From NCBI GenBank assembly GCA_036703315.1, contig DATNPH010000106.1:1-64000 (forward strand): 64,000 nucleotides of DNA. The letters run 5' to 3'. The first letter of the stretch is position 1. Each line of letters starts with the position of its first letter. The DNA comes from DATNPH01 sp036703315. GTDB taxonomy: Bacteria > Cyanobacteriota > Cyanobacteriia > Cyanobacteriales > Coleofasciculaceae. The notes under the pieces were generated by a model that was given only the letters and a program-made list of their open reading frames with translations, was not told the origin of the DNA and made no database searches. Both the position numbers and the translations under genes were made by a program. Below are positions 16,777 through 25,352 of this stretch, one piece after another.

Positions 16777-17799
16777 TCAAGTCGAGCTGAGAATACCGAT
16801 AATAACAGGCTTGCCGCTAAATTTTGTTTTTGTTCCATAAATTTGGACATCAATCAGGCTGCCGTCTTTCCGTTGTCCTTTGAATGTACAAGAAAGGCTT
16901 TTCCTGTGGGCTTGAAAACATTGATTTATCTGCTCAGCAACAAATTCACGGTTGTTGACGGCTATGAGTTCAAATATTGATTCGATAATTATAAAATCGA
17001 AAACTGTATACCCAAAAATCGCGGCTACTCCAGGATTCGTGTATATAAATTTCCCTTGGCTAACAATCATATAGATGCCGAGTGTAGAGAGTTTCTCCCC
17101 ACGCTCAGGTAGCTCCTCTATTTTGTATAACTCCTTGTCTTCTTGCTGCAAGGTTTTGCTTGGCTCGGGTTGTGGCGGCTGGCGTTCAACATAAAGCAAA
17201 GCACTTTCAAGAACTAGAGCCATTTGCTCAGAGGTTACTTGCATTAAACGGGCAGATTCTGGGCTGAAATGTCCTGGATTAGAGTGCATCAGGGTAAGAA
17301 TACTTAACAAGTCCTTGCCCCTGAGGATTGGTACAGCCATTGCCGAGCGAACGGTGTAAGGCTCATTCGGTAGCGTCAACCAGCGATCGTCACTCATCGT
17401 GTCGGTAACCAGTCCAACTTTGCGGTGGTGAACAACCCAGCCAGCCAGACCTTTATCCAGAACCTCCCCCACTAGCTTCTGCTTTAGATCTCGGATGAGG
17501 GCACCGCGAGCAAGAATACTTTCAATGACAGTACCATCAGTATCTAGTAAAAACAGGCTACTTTCTTCAGCGTCGGTGAGGTGATTGGAAATTTTTAAGA
17601 TCTGGTGCAACACAGCTCTGAGCATCAGTGCTCCGGTCGCCGTTTTGCCCGTTGTAACTAAGGTTATCAGTAGCTCATGAAGAGTATCAAAAGCCGTTTT
17701 TAGGGTTTTAAGTTCGGCAACTTCTCGGTGCAGTGATACCAACTCCTCGATTAGCTGTTCTTTGGACTTGGTGTTTTCACTCACATCTACCTCTGTCAC
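16777..17799 (-). CDS. GAF-PAS sensor protein without output domain
   Basis: Starts at a GTG. A short coiled coil (residues 10-40, EQLIEELVSLHREVAEL) leads to a GAF domain (about 45-205: SSLFLLDTDGTVIESI, GLAGWVVHHRKVGLVTDTMSD, SAMAVPILRGKDLLSILTL), a linker and a C-terminal PAS domain (230-340: FIYTNPGVAAIFGYTVFD and FKGQRKDGSLIDVQI). There is no kinase, cyclase or regulator domain, so it must act through a partner or be a ligand-sensing adaptor. No chromophore cysteine is evident. Partner unknown. Confidence 0.82.
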   Translation of the reverse strand: MTEVDVSENTKSKEQLIEELVSLHREVAELKTLKTAFDTLHELLITLVTTGKTATGALMLRAVLHQILKISNHLTDAEESSLFLLDTDGTVIESILARGALIRDLKQKLVGEVLDKGLAGWVVHHRKVGLVTDTMSDDRWLTLPNEPYTVRSAMAVPILRGKDLLSILTLMHSNPGHFSPESARLMQVTSEQMALVLESALLYVERQPPQPEPSKTLQQEDKELYKIEELPERGEKLSTLGIYMIVSQGKFIYTNPGVAAIFGYTVFDFIIIESIFELIAVNNREFVAEQINQCFQAHRKSLSCTFKGQRKDGSLIDVQIYGTKTKFSGKPVIIGILSST

Positions 17800-18394
17800 A
17801 CAATTTTGGATTTTGTTCCCTGGTTGAAACTAGGGGCTTGACTTAATTTGCTAAAATCTAAAACCGAGTTGGGAAAAGATACTTAGGCTGAAGTTTTTGA
17901 TGACTCCTCATTTCAACTTTAAGTCTATGTTAGACACAGACAATGAGGTGAAAGGATTGTCGCTTAAGCTTTGAGGCGGATGTCTATGGCTGCACAGCTA
18001 TCTGTCGTGCTACCTGATCACACATCAATTCGATAGTGTAGAGGTATTGCCCTGCCCATCCTGCTGCATAATAACATCGTGGCGTTGCAGGGCTTCTAGA
18101 GCAGCTTGGACTAGATGGGTTGATTTTCTGTAAAGTTGCGCTGCTACTGGGTACGCTAGCAAGAGTAGAACAGCAAAGTGCTAGCTCCTATGGAACCTCT
18201 TGGCTCACGTTATTTTGCTTGTCTGGAACAGTAGAATGCGATCGCCATGGCTTTGCGGTTAGCTCAGGCAAATTTTTAGAATGATAGAGGCATTGAAAGA
18301 TATCCACAAAGGGCGTCCCTACAGAATCATTCTTTGATTTTGCAATGTCAGATATGATGTACTTTTCGTTTGAGATGATGACATCTCAATTTCT
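17800..18394. other. Intergenic region with one weak small ORF
   Basis: 595 bases between the divergent sensor and DsbA-like genes. On the minus strand, 18025-18180 is open and includes a hydrophobic start (AVLLLLAYPVAAQLY) and a helix (HLVQAALEALQRHDVIMQQ). It has no ATG and no ribosome site, so I do not call it a gene; it could be a remnant. The rest carries no signal I can support apart from presumed promoters for the two flanking genes. Confidence 0.35.
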
Positions 18395-19180
18395 ATGAGG
18401 CGATTTTCAAGCTGGCACGGTTTCCAACCCCAGAGAATATTGAGAGCAATAGGATTAGTGTTGTTATGCATGACATTGTATAGCTGTTCAATGCCCACAC
18501 AGGCAAGCAATGCTCAGCTAACAGATGCACAATTGCAAACTAAGGTTGTGCAAATTATTCGCGACAATCCACAAGTGATTATCGACTCTGTCCAGGCATA
18601 CCAAAAGAAACAACAGGAGAAACAACAGCAGGCACAGAAGGTATTTTTGGATGGGATGAAATCTAATCCAAAATCAGTGATTGGTCAATCCCCTATCACT
18701 GGCGCTGCTGAGCAAAAAATTGTGCTGCTAGAATTCTCTGATTTTCAATGCCCCTATTGTGCAAAGGCTCATCAGACACTCCAGCAGTTTATGACAAGTC
18801 ATAAGGATAAAGTCACGCTAGTGTACAAGCATTTGCCTCTGACTCAGATTCATCCTCAAGCCCTGCCAGCAGCTAAAGCAGCTTGGGCAGCCGGTCAACA
18901 GGGAAAATTCTGGGAGTTTCATGATGCGCTGTTTACTCAGCAAGACAAGTTGGATGAGTCACTCTATGTTGCTACTGCCAAAGCCTTAAATCTAGATCTA
19001 AAGCGGTTTGACCAAGAGCGCAATAGTAATACTGCCAGCGCCGCCATTCAGAAAGATGTTGAAATGGCTCAACAATTGGGAGTTTCAGGTACTCCTTTCC
19101 TTGTGCTCAATGGAGAACCGATTTCCGGGGCGGCTGAAACGGCTGAGCTGGAAGCACTTCTGGCTCAGGTGAGTCAGTAA
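18395..19180 (+). CDS. DsbA-family thiol-disulfide oxidoreductase, probable lipoprotein
   Basis: N-terminal export segment (ILRAIGLVLLCMTLYSC) with Cys31 at a lipobox-like site, then a Gln/Lys-rich linker (residues 68-82). The thioredoxin fold follows with active site FQCPYC (C119, C122), the DsbA-type helical insert and the cis-proline loop GVSGTPFLVLNG. The family introduces or shuffles disulfides in periplasmic proteins, like BdbD/DsbA. The lipobox (LYSC) has Tyr at an unusual position, so anchoring is likely but not certain. Single gene, no adjacent DsbB/VKOR. Confidence 0.9.
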   Translation: MRRFSSWHGFQPQRILRAIGLVLLCMTLYSCSMPTQASNAQLTDAQLQTKVVQIIRDNPQVIIDSVQAYQKKQQEKQQQAQKVFLDGMKSNPKSVIGQSPITGAAEQKIVLLEFSDFQCPYCAKAHQTLQQFMTSHKDKVTLVYKHLPLTQIHPQALPAAKAAWAAGQQGKFWEFHDALFTQQDKLDESLYVATAKALNLDLKRFDQERNSNTASAAIQKDVEMAQQLGVSGTPFLVLNGEPISGAAETAELEALLAQVSQ

Positions 19181-19382
19181 TAATGGTAAGGCGATCGCGC
19201 ATAGATAAGCTGATAGGCGCTTAAGTTGCACATTTGTGGCTTGGGTGGTCAAAGGTATTTGGTCAAGAGGTAATTGATAAGCTATTGGCGCTGTGAGGGC
19301 TTTAATCATCTATTACCCATTACTAGCCCTAACCAATATGCTTTCTTACATGAGCAACAGCTTAACTCTCTTAGCAAGGAGT

Positions 19383-19988
19383 TCAGGAGGGTATCAACGG
19401 ATAGAACAGTCCATCTCTAGTGTCATACTCCCAACCCACACCCTGGGGGTCGCGCTCCTGTGACCACCTAGCAAAGTCAACTCTATCTTTATAGCGGCTG
19501 ATTGCACTGTGAGAGTAAGGATGTCCAGTCTTTGGATTAATTAACCGTCTCGCTAACTCAGAGTGATTGAGTGGCTCACTGGGAAGCTTAGATTGTTGTA
19601 GTTTCGGGGTGGATAATGTGCTTTGTTGACGCTGAATTTGGAAATACTTATCCCAACGCTGTTCCAATTCATCAAAACGGCTACGGACTTGGAGTAGTTC
19701 TGCTTTCATGTTCTGGTTAACAGTTTCGTTAACCAATTTGTCTAAAGCTGCCAAGCGCTGCTCAATAGAATCATCAACAAAATTCTTGATCGACTTCACC
19801 TGTTCCTGAAACTCGCCAACTTGGGTTAATAGGGACGTTAAGCCATCGGGAGGAATTTCTTGTGTCCCAAGGATTTGCCGGATCAGCCGTTGCGCAGTCA
19901 AGCTTGGGTTTTCCCCTACCTTAGCCTGCTGCATGAGCAGGGCAACCTCTTCATCTTTGAGGCGCAATGAAATTAACTGATTGCCCAT
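19383..19988 (-). CDS. Hypothetical coiled-coil protein with C-terminal conserved domain
   Basis: From ATG 19988 (an upstream GTG at 20009 is possible) it encodes about 200 residues. The N-terminus MGNQLISLRLKDEEVALLMQQA resembles a short DNA-binding or antitoxin-like strand-helix start. A coiled coil follows (about 60-120, with repeated Leu/Glu/Gln). The C-terminal part has SELARRLINPKTGHPYSHSAISRYKD and ends with WSQERDPQGVGWEYDTRDGLF, which looks like a site-recognition or helix-turn-helix type module. I know similar cyanobacterial proteins only as hypothetical, so a DNA-binding role is a guess. A stem-loop lies 27 bases upstream of the GTG. Confidence 0.7.
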   Translation of the reverse strand: MGNQLISLRLKDEEVALLMQQAKVGENPSLTAQRLIRQILGTQEIPPDGLTSLLTQVGEFQEQVKSIKNFVDDSIEQRLAALDKLVNETVNQNMKAELLQVRSRFDELEQRWDKYFQIQRQQSTLSTPKLQQSKLPSEPLNHSELARRLINPKTGHPYSHSAISRYKDRVDFARWSQERDPQGVGWEYDTRDGLFYPLIPS

Positions 19989-20035
19989 CACTGTACTTAC
20001 CGATAACACAGCGTTTTACTCATTGTAGGTAAACT

Positions 20036-20068
20036 GCTCCCGTCTCCGTGTAGGAAACGGGAGCTTTT
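20036..20068 (+). terminator. Stem-loop followed by TTTT
   Basis: Eight-base perfect arms (GCTCCCGT and ACGGGAGC) with a 13-nt loop, followed by TTTT on the plus strand. It has the form of a Rho-independent terminator, yet no plus-strand gene ends nearby. It sits just upstream of the minus-strand coiled-coil gene, so it may insulate that promoter or belong to a repeat. Confidence 0.45.
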
Positions 20069-20104
20069 ACCAGCTTTCCAGTTATCTAGCACGATGACGG
20101 AGTT

Positions 20105-20241
20105 ATACCATTTGGTTTAAAGTTTGGCACATATTCTCTGATTGCTCTCCCCTTGGCAAGCCGGAGCTTTAGTGTTAGCGCAGTGGGACAAAGTCCCGAG
20201 GCTGGGGGGGCAAATGTGACATTGAAAAAGCCAATTGGTAT
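20105..20241. repeat. MITE-like element, copy 2
   Basis: A 137-bp segment with imperfect inverted ends: ATACCATTTGGTTTAAAG on the left and, on the opposite strand, ATACCAATTGGCTTTTTC on the right, extended by a shared TGGCACA/TGTCACA. The ends match those of the element at 3668-3795. It fills part of the 433-base gap at 20010-20442, where I see no gene. Confidence 0.55.
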
Positions 20242-20442
20242 TAGACGAGGTAGGGAATTAGTGTTAGTTTCTGAATTTTCATCTAATTTCCCTGTTTCGT
20301 CTATCCGCATCTTAGCGAGTGGCAGTGGTGACCCGACGGTGAAAGAGTTCGATTATGTCTCTAAGCTCGACTTATCCATTTAGCTGAATTTGACTAGGTG
20401 CGATCGCTTAGTTGCAGGGCAGAACCTTGGGGATGAATTGAG

Positions 20443-21663
20443 TCATGGGCGATCGCCATTAACATCACCCTCGATTAGCGTTTCTTCTACCTTCACTTGT
20501 GTCTCTAATTGCAAGAAATTATCCAGTTTTTGGTGAATTGTTCTGATTGAATCTTTAAGCTCCTGTTGCAGCCCTAGACTAAAACCATTAAAAATTTTTC
20601 CTGATAGCTTGAGCTTAACTTCTTGTTGAACAATGCTGCTCAAATTTTCCACTTCTTTTTGAATTAATTGAATAGATGAGTTAATTTGTTGTTGAAGTAA
20701 TTTAGCAGAACGCCTTCGGTCAGTATCTTCTAGCAATTGTTTTCGGATAGCCTCTTGGATTTGAATAAATCCTAGTTGAACAGCTTGACGAGAATTTTCA
20801 AATTTTTGCCAAATCTCTGGCTCAGAATCATTTAATTTAATTCCATATTCATTTATTTCTTGCTTAGCTATTTGTCTCAAAGCTTCTACCTTTTTCTTAA
20901 TCGTTCTACCATAATTCTTTACGGATTTATAAAGTTCCCGAACTCCATAAAACGCTTCAATATCAATTTCTTCAATTAAAGTAATGGGATTATCTAGAAC
21001 TAATTTATTATGCTGACCTAACAAATCATAAGCTTTAATCGTGGGATTTCGAACCTGAAAAATGGTTCCAGGTAAAAACATCTCTCCCAACACATAGGGA
21101 ACTAAATCATCAGGATTAACATAGTGAAATATTTTTACATTTCCTTGATATTTATCATATTCTTTTGCTGAGATTCCTATAGAATTAAATGTTACTAGAG
21201 AATGAATATAATCTGGAACTTCTACAGTCAGTTGTTGCCCGATTTTACCTCCTAAGCTCTGGCCCACTACATCAGGTTTCATCTCCCTGATAGCCTTGTC
21301 CTGTAACCACTCGATCACCCCAATTCTTTTAGCGGCTTGGAACTGCTCATCAGACTTTGTGAGAACAACATCCGGAATGTCTTTATAAGGCAAAAATTCC
21401 GTAGGAAATTCTTCTAATCTACCCCAGTTACCGAAGCCACGAATTACTAAAATAGAAGGATTTTCTCCAGAGACTGATATTAGTCCAAGCGCATAAAAAC
21501 CTGAAAGTTTATGCTGGAATATCCGGTCAACTCGGTACTCTTCTAGGATAATTTCACCTTGATAGTGTTTATTGTTATATACACAATAAGGCTTACCGGG
21601 TTTTGCAAGTTGCTCATAAATTTTATCAAGCTTATGTCTGACTGTTTGTTGCTCAAAAGACAA
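20443..21663 (-). CDS. Alpha/beta-hydrolase (lipase-like) with C-terminal coiled coil
   Basis: Starts at TTG with a perfect AGGAGG seven bases upstream. The central segment DVVGQSLGGKIGQQL carries the nucleophile elbow G-Q-S-L-G of lipases/esterases, and LVTFNSIGISAKEYDKY and IFHYVNPDDLVPYV provide plausible Asp-containing loops. Residues from about 240 onward are Lys/Glu/Gln-rich and probably helical coiled coil (KKKVEALRQIAKQEI, LLQQQINSSIQLIQKEV). No signal peptide. It follows a multi-membrane-segment gene by 52 bases on the same strand, and the two form a likely operon, AT-richer than their surroundings by eye. The family is not named to my knowledge. Substrate unknown; a phospholipid is one possibility. 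Confidence 0.75.
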   Translation of the reverse strand: MSFEQQTVRHKLDKIYEQLAKPGKPYCVYNNKHYQGEIILEEYRVDRIFQHKLSGFYALGLISVSGENPSILVIRGFGNWGRLEEFPTEFLPYKDIPDVVLTKSDEQFQAAKRIGVIEWLQDKAIREMKPDVVGQSLGGKIGQQLTVEVPDYIHSLVTFNSIGISAKEYDKYQGNVKIFHYVNPDDLVPYVLGEMFLPGTIFQVRNPTIKAYDLLGQHNKLVLDNPITLIEEIDIEAFYGVRELYKSVKNYGRTIKKKVEALRQIAKQEINEYGIKLNDSEPEIWQKFENSRQAVQLGFIQIQEAIRKQLLEDTDRRRSAKLLQQQINSSIQLIQKEVENLSSIVQQEVKLKLSGKIFNGFSLGLQQELKDSIRTIHQKLDNFLQLETQVKVEETLIEGDVNGDRP

Positions 21664-21715
21664 TAAGTATCCTCCTAAGTCATGGCATTTTTTAACCTAG
21701 CCTTATAAGTAATGA

Positions 21716-23227
21716 CTACTTTGAAGGCGGACGATCCTGGTTGTAAGATACAGGTTTTGGCCCTGAATTACGAACATTGATGACTCTACCGAGCAGATCG
21801 AACCAAAAAGGTGCCCCCATAGCGAGCGCTATAGCGCTCAAAATCCAACCAAAAATCCGTTTTAGAAATGGAATACGCCAGCCATAAAAACTCCATTCTT
21901 CCCTATATTGTTGCTCTAGGTTAGCAGGATTCCATCCAAGTGGTACGGAGACTTCGTCTAATAAGTTTTTTTCAATTGATCTAATTTCTTCTTTTGTCAT
22001 TCCTAAATTATTAATTGGCTTAACTTCGCTTACTCTATTACTAATAATGCTACGGAGTTCAGAATCTTTTGACAATCTACTAGCAATGTGAAAGGTATCA
22101 GCATTGGTAAATATAGCAACCAATAAACCTATCAAAAGAGCAACTCCTTTTGCATTTCGCTTGTATACACCAGATGCTCGATCCATAGATCGATCAAACC
22201 AGGTTTCTACTTCTTTTTGGAATTGATTCATTCCCTCTTCTACATTATTAATCTTGTTTTGAGCTCGAGTGGCTAGAACAGAAAGACTTTGGATTACTGA
22301 ATCTGGTAGCTTTTCAATAGCACTTTTATCGACTATATCTTTAACATCTCCGTATACATCTTGAATTCTTTTATAGGTCTCACTATCTTTAGTTGGAATT
22401 CCTTCTCTGATTGCTATGGAATAGTCTCTAAGAGATTTTAAATCTTCTAAAACTTCAGGCAAAGTCGGTTGTAGTCCTCCTAGTAAAATTGAGTTGTTTG
22501 TAGTATCAAAAGCATCTTCACGCAACGACTTTATCTTCCTCAAAAAAAGTTTTGATGTCGCGTTATCTGAAAGGATTGCTTCAGCATCTGCAATATATCC
22601 ATCTAACTGTTTTGACATTCGACTTAAGCTACCATTCAAAGTTGCTTTGTTACTTTGAAACTCTCTGACTACTTCTTCATAGCTCAAGCTAAGTTCATTC
22701 AATGCTTTTGTTAAGTCCTGTTTTATTTCTTGCTCAGAATTTAATGAATCTAAAAGAGATGTTATGTACTCTATCAGCTTTTCTTTTAATTTAATTAACC
22801 GAGGTTCACTAGCTTTGTGGATCAGCTCAGGAATCTTTAATGTTTCCACTAAGGTCGTCGCAAATGTTTCTGAAGGAATGTAGGATGGTCCACTCCTTCT
22901 ACGACCAAAAGTTTTTCTTGGCTTTTTATCCGGATTTTGACTAGATGTTTCATCGGTACCTGGGTCGATTTGCTTATATTCCTGATTAAGGGTATTAATT
23001 AGTGGATTATTATAAAGTTGATTGGCTAGTTGTATTGCCCTGTCCCTTTCTGGTGTATCAACTTCACTTCCGCCAGCCAACAATACGTCGATTGAACTTT
23101 TTAAATGTTTGGCTCTCCACTGTGAAATAGTTGCAATTAGTTCCTGAATCTCTGAAGTTAACAAACTCAAAATTAAGAAAACAAAAATCAAGCCAACGGC
23201 AATATCTAAAACTAAAGGTAAGTTCAT
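21716..23227 (-). CDS. Membrane protein with large coiled-coil middle, unknown function
   Basis: N-terminal membrane segment (LVLDIAVGLIFVFLILSLL), a long charged helical region (about 40-350), a second membrane segment (GVALLIGLLVAIFTNADTF) and a C-terminal membrane part (IFGWILSAIALAMGAPFWFDLLGRV) followed by a short tail (NVRNSGPKP). The last block, ending FWFDLLxRxxNxR, is a signature I recall from uncharacterised proteins in many bacteria. Upstream partner of the lipase-like gene. A role as membrane anchor or sensor for the hydrolase is an inference from adjacency only. Confidence 0.75.
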   Translation of the reverse strand: MNLPLVLDIAVGLIFVFLILSLLTSEIQELIATISQWRAKHLKSSIDVLLAGGSEVDTPERDRAIQLANQLYNNPLINTLNQEYKQIDPGTDETSSQNPDKKPRKTFGRRRSGPSYIPSETFATTLVETLKIPELIHKASEPRLIKLKEKLIEYITSLLDSLNSEQEIKQDLTKALNELSLSYEEVVREFQSNKATLNGSLSRMSKQLDGYIADAEAILSDNATSKLFLRKIKSLREDAFDTTNNSILLGGLQPTLPEVLEDLKSLRDYSIAIREGIPTKDSETYKRIQDVYGDVKDIVDKSAIEKLPDSVIQSLSVLATRAQNKINNVEEGMNQFQKEVETWFDRSMDRASGVYKRNAKGVALLIGLLVAIFTNADTFHIASRLSKDSELRSIISNRVSEVKPINNLGMTKEEIRSIEKNLLDEVSVPLGWNPANLEQQYREEWSFYGWRIPFLKRIFGWILSAIALAMGAPFWFDLLGRVINVRNSGPKPVSYNQDRPPSK

Positions 23228-23473
23228 ATTTTTAGAGCCTCAATCCTTTGATAAGTGCTTGGTTCTTTAACAAGCTAAAAAGTTTTTAATCGGCATAGAG
23301 GTAAATTCTAGATATCTGTAGTACAGACATCTAGATTGCCAGAGATACGCCAGTTAAATGCACATCAACTTACTTAGTATCCGGTACTATACTCCACTAC
23401 GATAGAGAGCTTAGAATACCTTAAACAAAATTAAACCAAAAAGTTAGGTTAAGCAAATCTCTGTATGGCAATG

Positions 23474-23923
23474 TTAAGCTAATTGAAATTCCTTGAGTGC
23501 CGGCAAAAAGTTTTTGTTTTCATGACTAGGGCGGCTGAGTTTAATTAGGGCAAAACGCTGTGCCGGAGTCAAGGCTGCCCATTGTTGAGAAGTCAAGTCT
23601 ACTCCAAATTCTTGGGCTTTCTCCTGAACGGTAGACGGAATTGCTGCATTCATCCAATCAGGATGTTCGTCAACAGGAAGAGCAGATGCTGGTGAACCAG
23701 TATGTTCCATAACTCGTTGTTGCAAATATTGCCGATAAGCTTGGATTTCCTCGGCTGTCGTGCAAGACATCTCTACAAGTGCTTGACGCTCTTTCCAAGT
23801 AAACTGGTGCCAGTGTGTCAACTTAAGTTTTATCCCACAGGTATCTAATTTCATCCGTACTTGCATGGGAATGCAACGTAGTGAATCGACAAAGTCAGCT
23901 TCAAATTTAAAGGAATGAGTCAT
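23474..23923 (-). CDS. narM: Nitrate reductase-associated protein NarM
   Basis: Soluble 149-aa protein of the Nitr_red_assoc family. Diagnostic features are the start FKFEADFVDSLRCIPMQVR, KLDTCGIKLKLTHWHQF, the ER in WKERQALVEMS, and the C-terminal WAALTPAQRFALIKLSRPSHEN. In Synechococcus elongatus narM is needed for active nitrate reductase, probably by aiding cofactor insertion or maturation. It lies 16 bases after a PsiE-like gene and downstream of narB on the same strand, which fits this role. The narM equivalence is from memory of family and context. Confidence 0.82.
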   Translation of the reverse strand: MTHSFKFEADFVDSLRCIPMQVRMKLDTCGIKLKLTHWHQFTWKERQALVEMSCTTAEEIQAYRQYLQQRVMEHTGSPASALPVDEHPDWMNAAIPSTVQEKAQEFGVDLTSQQWAALTPAQRFALIKLSRPSHENKNFLPALKEFQLA

Positions 23924-23939
23924 GATATAAAAATCCTTA

Positions 23940-24407
23940 TTAATCTGATTTGCTAGGGGGCGTGCGGCGGATAATCCAGTAGCTCATTGACAGAGCAAGA
24001 ATAGCGATCGCCAAACCAATGATTTCAATTCCTGAAGTTTTTTGGAAATCAAGAAGAATGATTTTGCGTGCGACCGCCACTAACGATGTGATGATAACTA
24101 GCTCGGCTAGAACAACATGCTTTCGCAAATAAACTGTAATATTTTCTAAAATTTCCAAGGCAATCAAGATATTTAAAAATAGCCCAAAAATTTCAAATAA
24201 TGTTTTACTAAAAGAGCCTAGAGGATTATAAAACAGTGCTTTAAAAAGAAAGACAATTAGGTCACAAACAGCAACCAAGATGACCACCACCATCACTAAA
24301 GTCAGGACTTTGGAGACAAAGCCCTCAACTTGGTCTACTCCATCTAGAAAATTTTTGTCCCTACAAGAATTCCTAAATAGACTGAGAAATCTTCTCAAGC
24401 GCTGCAT
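23940..24407 (-). CDS. PsiE-like phosphate-starvation-inducible membrane protein
   Basis: 155-aa integral membrane protein with four predicted helices (VLTLVMVVVILVAVCDLIVF, LFEIFGLFLNILIALEILE, VVLAELVIITSLVAVARKI, IIGLAIAILALSMSYWII). The LLNILIALE-type block and charged loop (NITVYLRKH) resemble the PsiE family (PF06146). Biochemical function unknown. It shares a transcript with narM (16-base gap), hence possible recruitment to the nitrate locus. Confidence 0.75.
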   Translation of the reverse strand: MQRLRRFLSLFRNSCRDKNFLDGVDQVEGFVSKVLTLVMVVVILVAVCDLIVFLFKALFYNPLGSFSKTLFEIFGLFLNILIALEILENITVYLRKHVVLAELVIITSLVAVARKIILLDFQKTSGIEIIGLAIAILALSMSYWIIRRTPPSKSD

Positions 24408-24550
24408 TTTTCTATGATAGATAGCCGCCGCAACAATAGTACCATTGAGCGTCCTAAACGCTGTAGCACCTAGCTACCTTCAAATCGACGCTAAGCTTCA
24501 AGGAACATTGAAGATGTCAGCTGTTTGCTTGTATTTATCAGCCAAGCCAT

Positions 24551-25123
24551 TCAGTCTGACTGCCAGTTAGGGTTGATTAAACTTGTGAGAATATGATCCT
24601 GCCACTGATTGTTGATCATCAGGTAGTCACGGGCGTAACCTTCAACCACAAAGCCAAGTCGCTTCAAAAGTAGACCACTACGTTGGTTATGGGGAAGGTA
24701 AGCTGCCATAATTCGGTGTAGGTTCAATTCAGTAAACACGTAATTGATCGCTACCTTAAGGGCTTCTGTCATATACCCCTTTCCTTGCTCGACTGCCGCT
24801 AAACTGTAGCCAAGCGTACAAGATTGAAATACTGCTCGCACGAAATTGGTAAAGTTAATCGAGCCAATAATTACGTTTAAGTTGCCCTTCTTATACAGAA
24901 AGAGTTTGAGAGACTGACCCGTATTAAAAGCATCTAAGCGTCCTTTGACTTCAAAGTACCAGTAGCTGTCAGTATAGAAATCTTGACATTTTTTGGGTTC
25001 AAAAGGGGCAAGATGAACTTTGTTTGAGGTGTAGTAATCAATGATGGCTGGAACATCATGACGTTGTGCAAGACGTAGGATAGTTCTTTCGCTTTCGAGA
25101 ATAATGGGAAAAGCCTTTTCCAT
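24551..25123 (-). CDS. GNAT acetyltransferase, RimJ/RimL type
   Basis: GNAT fold with ERTILRLAQRHDVPAIIDYY at the start, the acetyl-CoA loop region LGYSLAAVEQGKGYMTEAL and the closing NQRSGLLLKRLGFVVEGYARDYLMI. These are typical of the RimJ/RimL branch, which acetylates protein N-termini or small amines. It sits between narB and the psiE-like/narM pair on the same strand, 230 bases after narB, and may be part of the long nitrate transcript or have its own promoter. Substrate unknown. Confidence 0.88.
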   Translation of the reverse strand: MEKAFPIILESERTILRLAQRHDVPAIIDYYTSNKVHLAPFEPKKCQDFYTDSYWYFEVKGRLDAFNTGQSLKLFLYKKGNLNVIIGSINFTNFVRAVFQSCTLGYSLAAVEQGKGYMTEALKVAINYVFTELNLHRIMAAYLPHNQRSGLLLKRLGFVVEGYARDYLMINNQWQDHILTSLINPNWQSD

Positions 25124-25352
25124 CGCCCTTCGTTGTTGTTTGCCTTGACTGAACTCTATTGACCCTAGGGAAAAAGTAGTTGTTGTTAGGAAAAACCCAG
25201 CTTAGGGGGCGGCCCTAACCCTAGATGGGCTCGCGATGGTTCCCAAACCTCGACTGGCACCTCGTGCAAGGGGTTGATCGATGGTTAAGTTAAGCCAGTG
25301 CTATTCCGCTTAGGTCAGTATGACATTTAACGGCGTCAGTCTGAATTTTGTC

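Noticed and set aside
18025..18180. Small minus-strand frame with a hydrophobic start
   Set aside because: No ATG and no ribosome site; noted only as a possible remnant.
20153..20383. 76-aa plus-strand frame across the MITE-like copy
   Set aside because: Most of it lies in the repeat element; no ribosome site.
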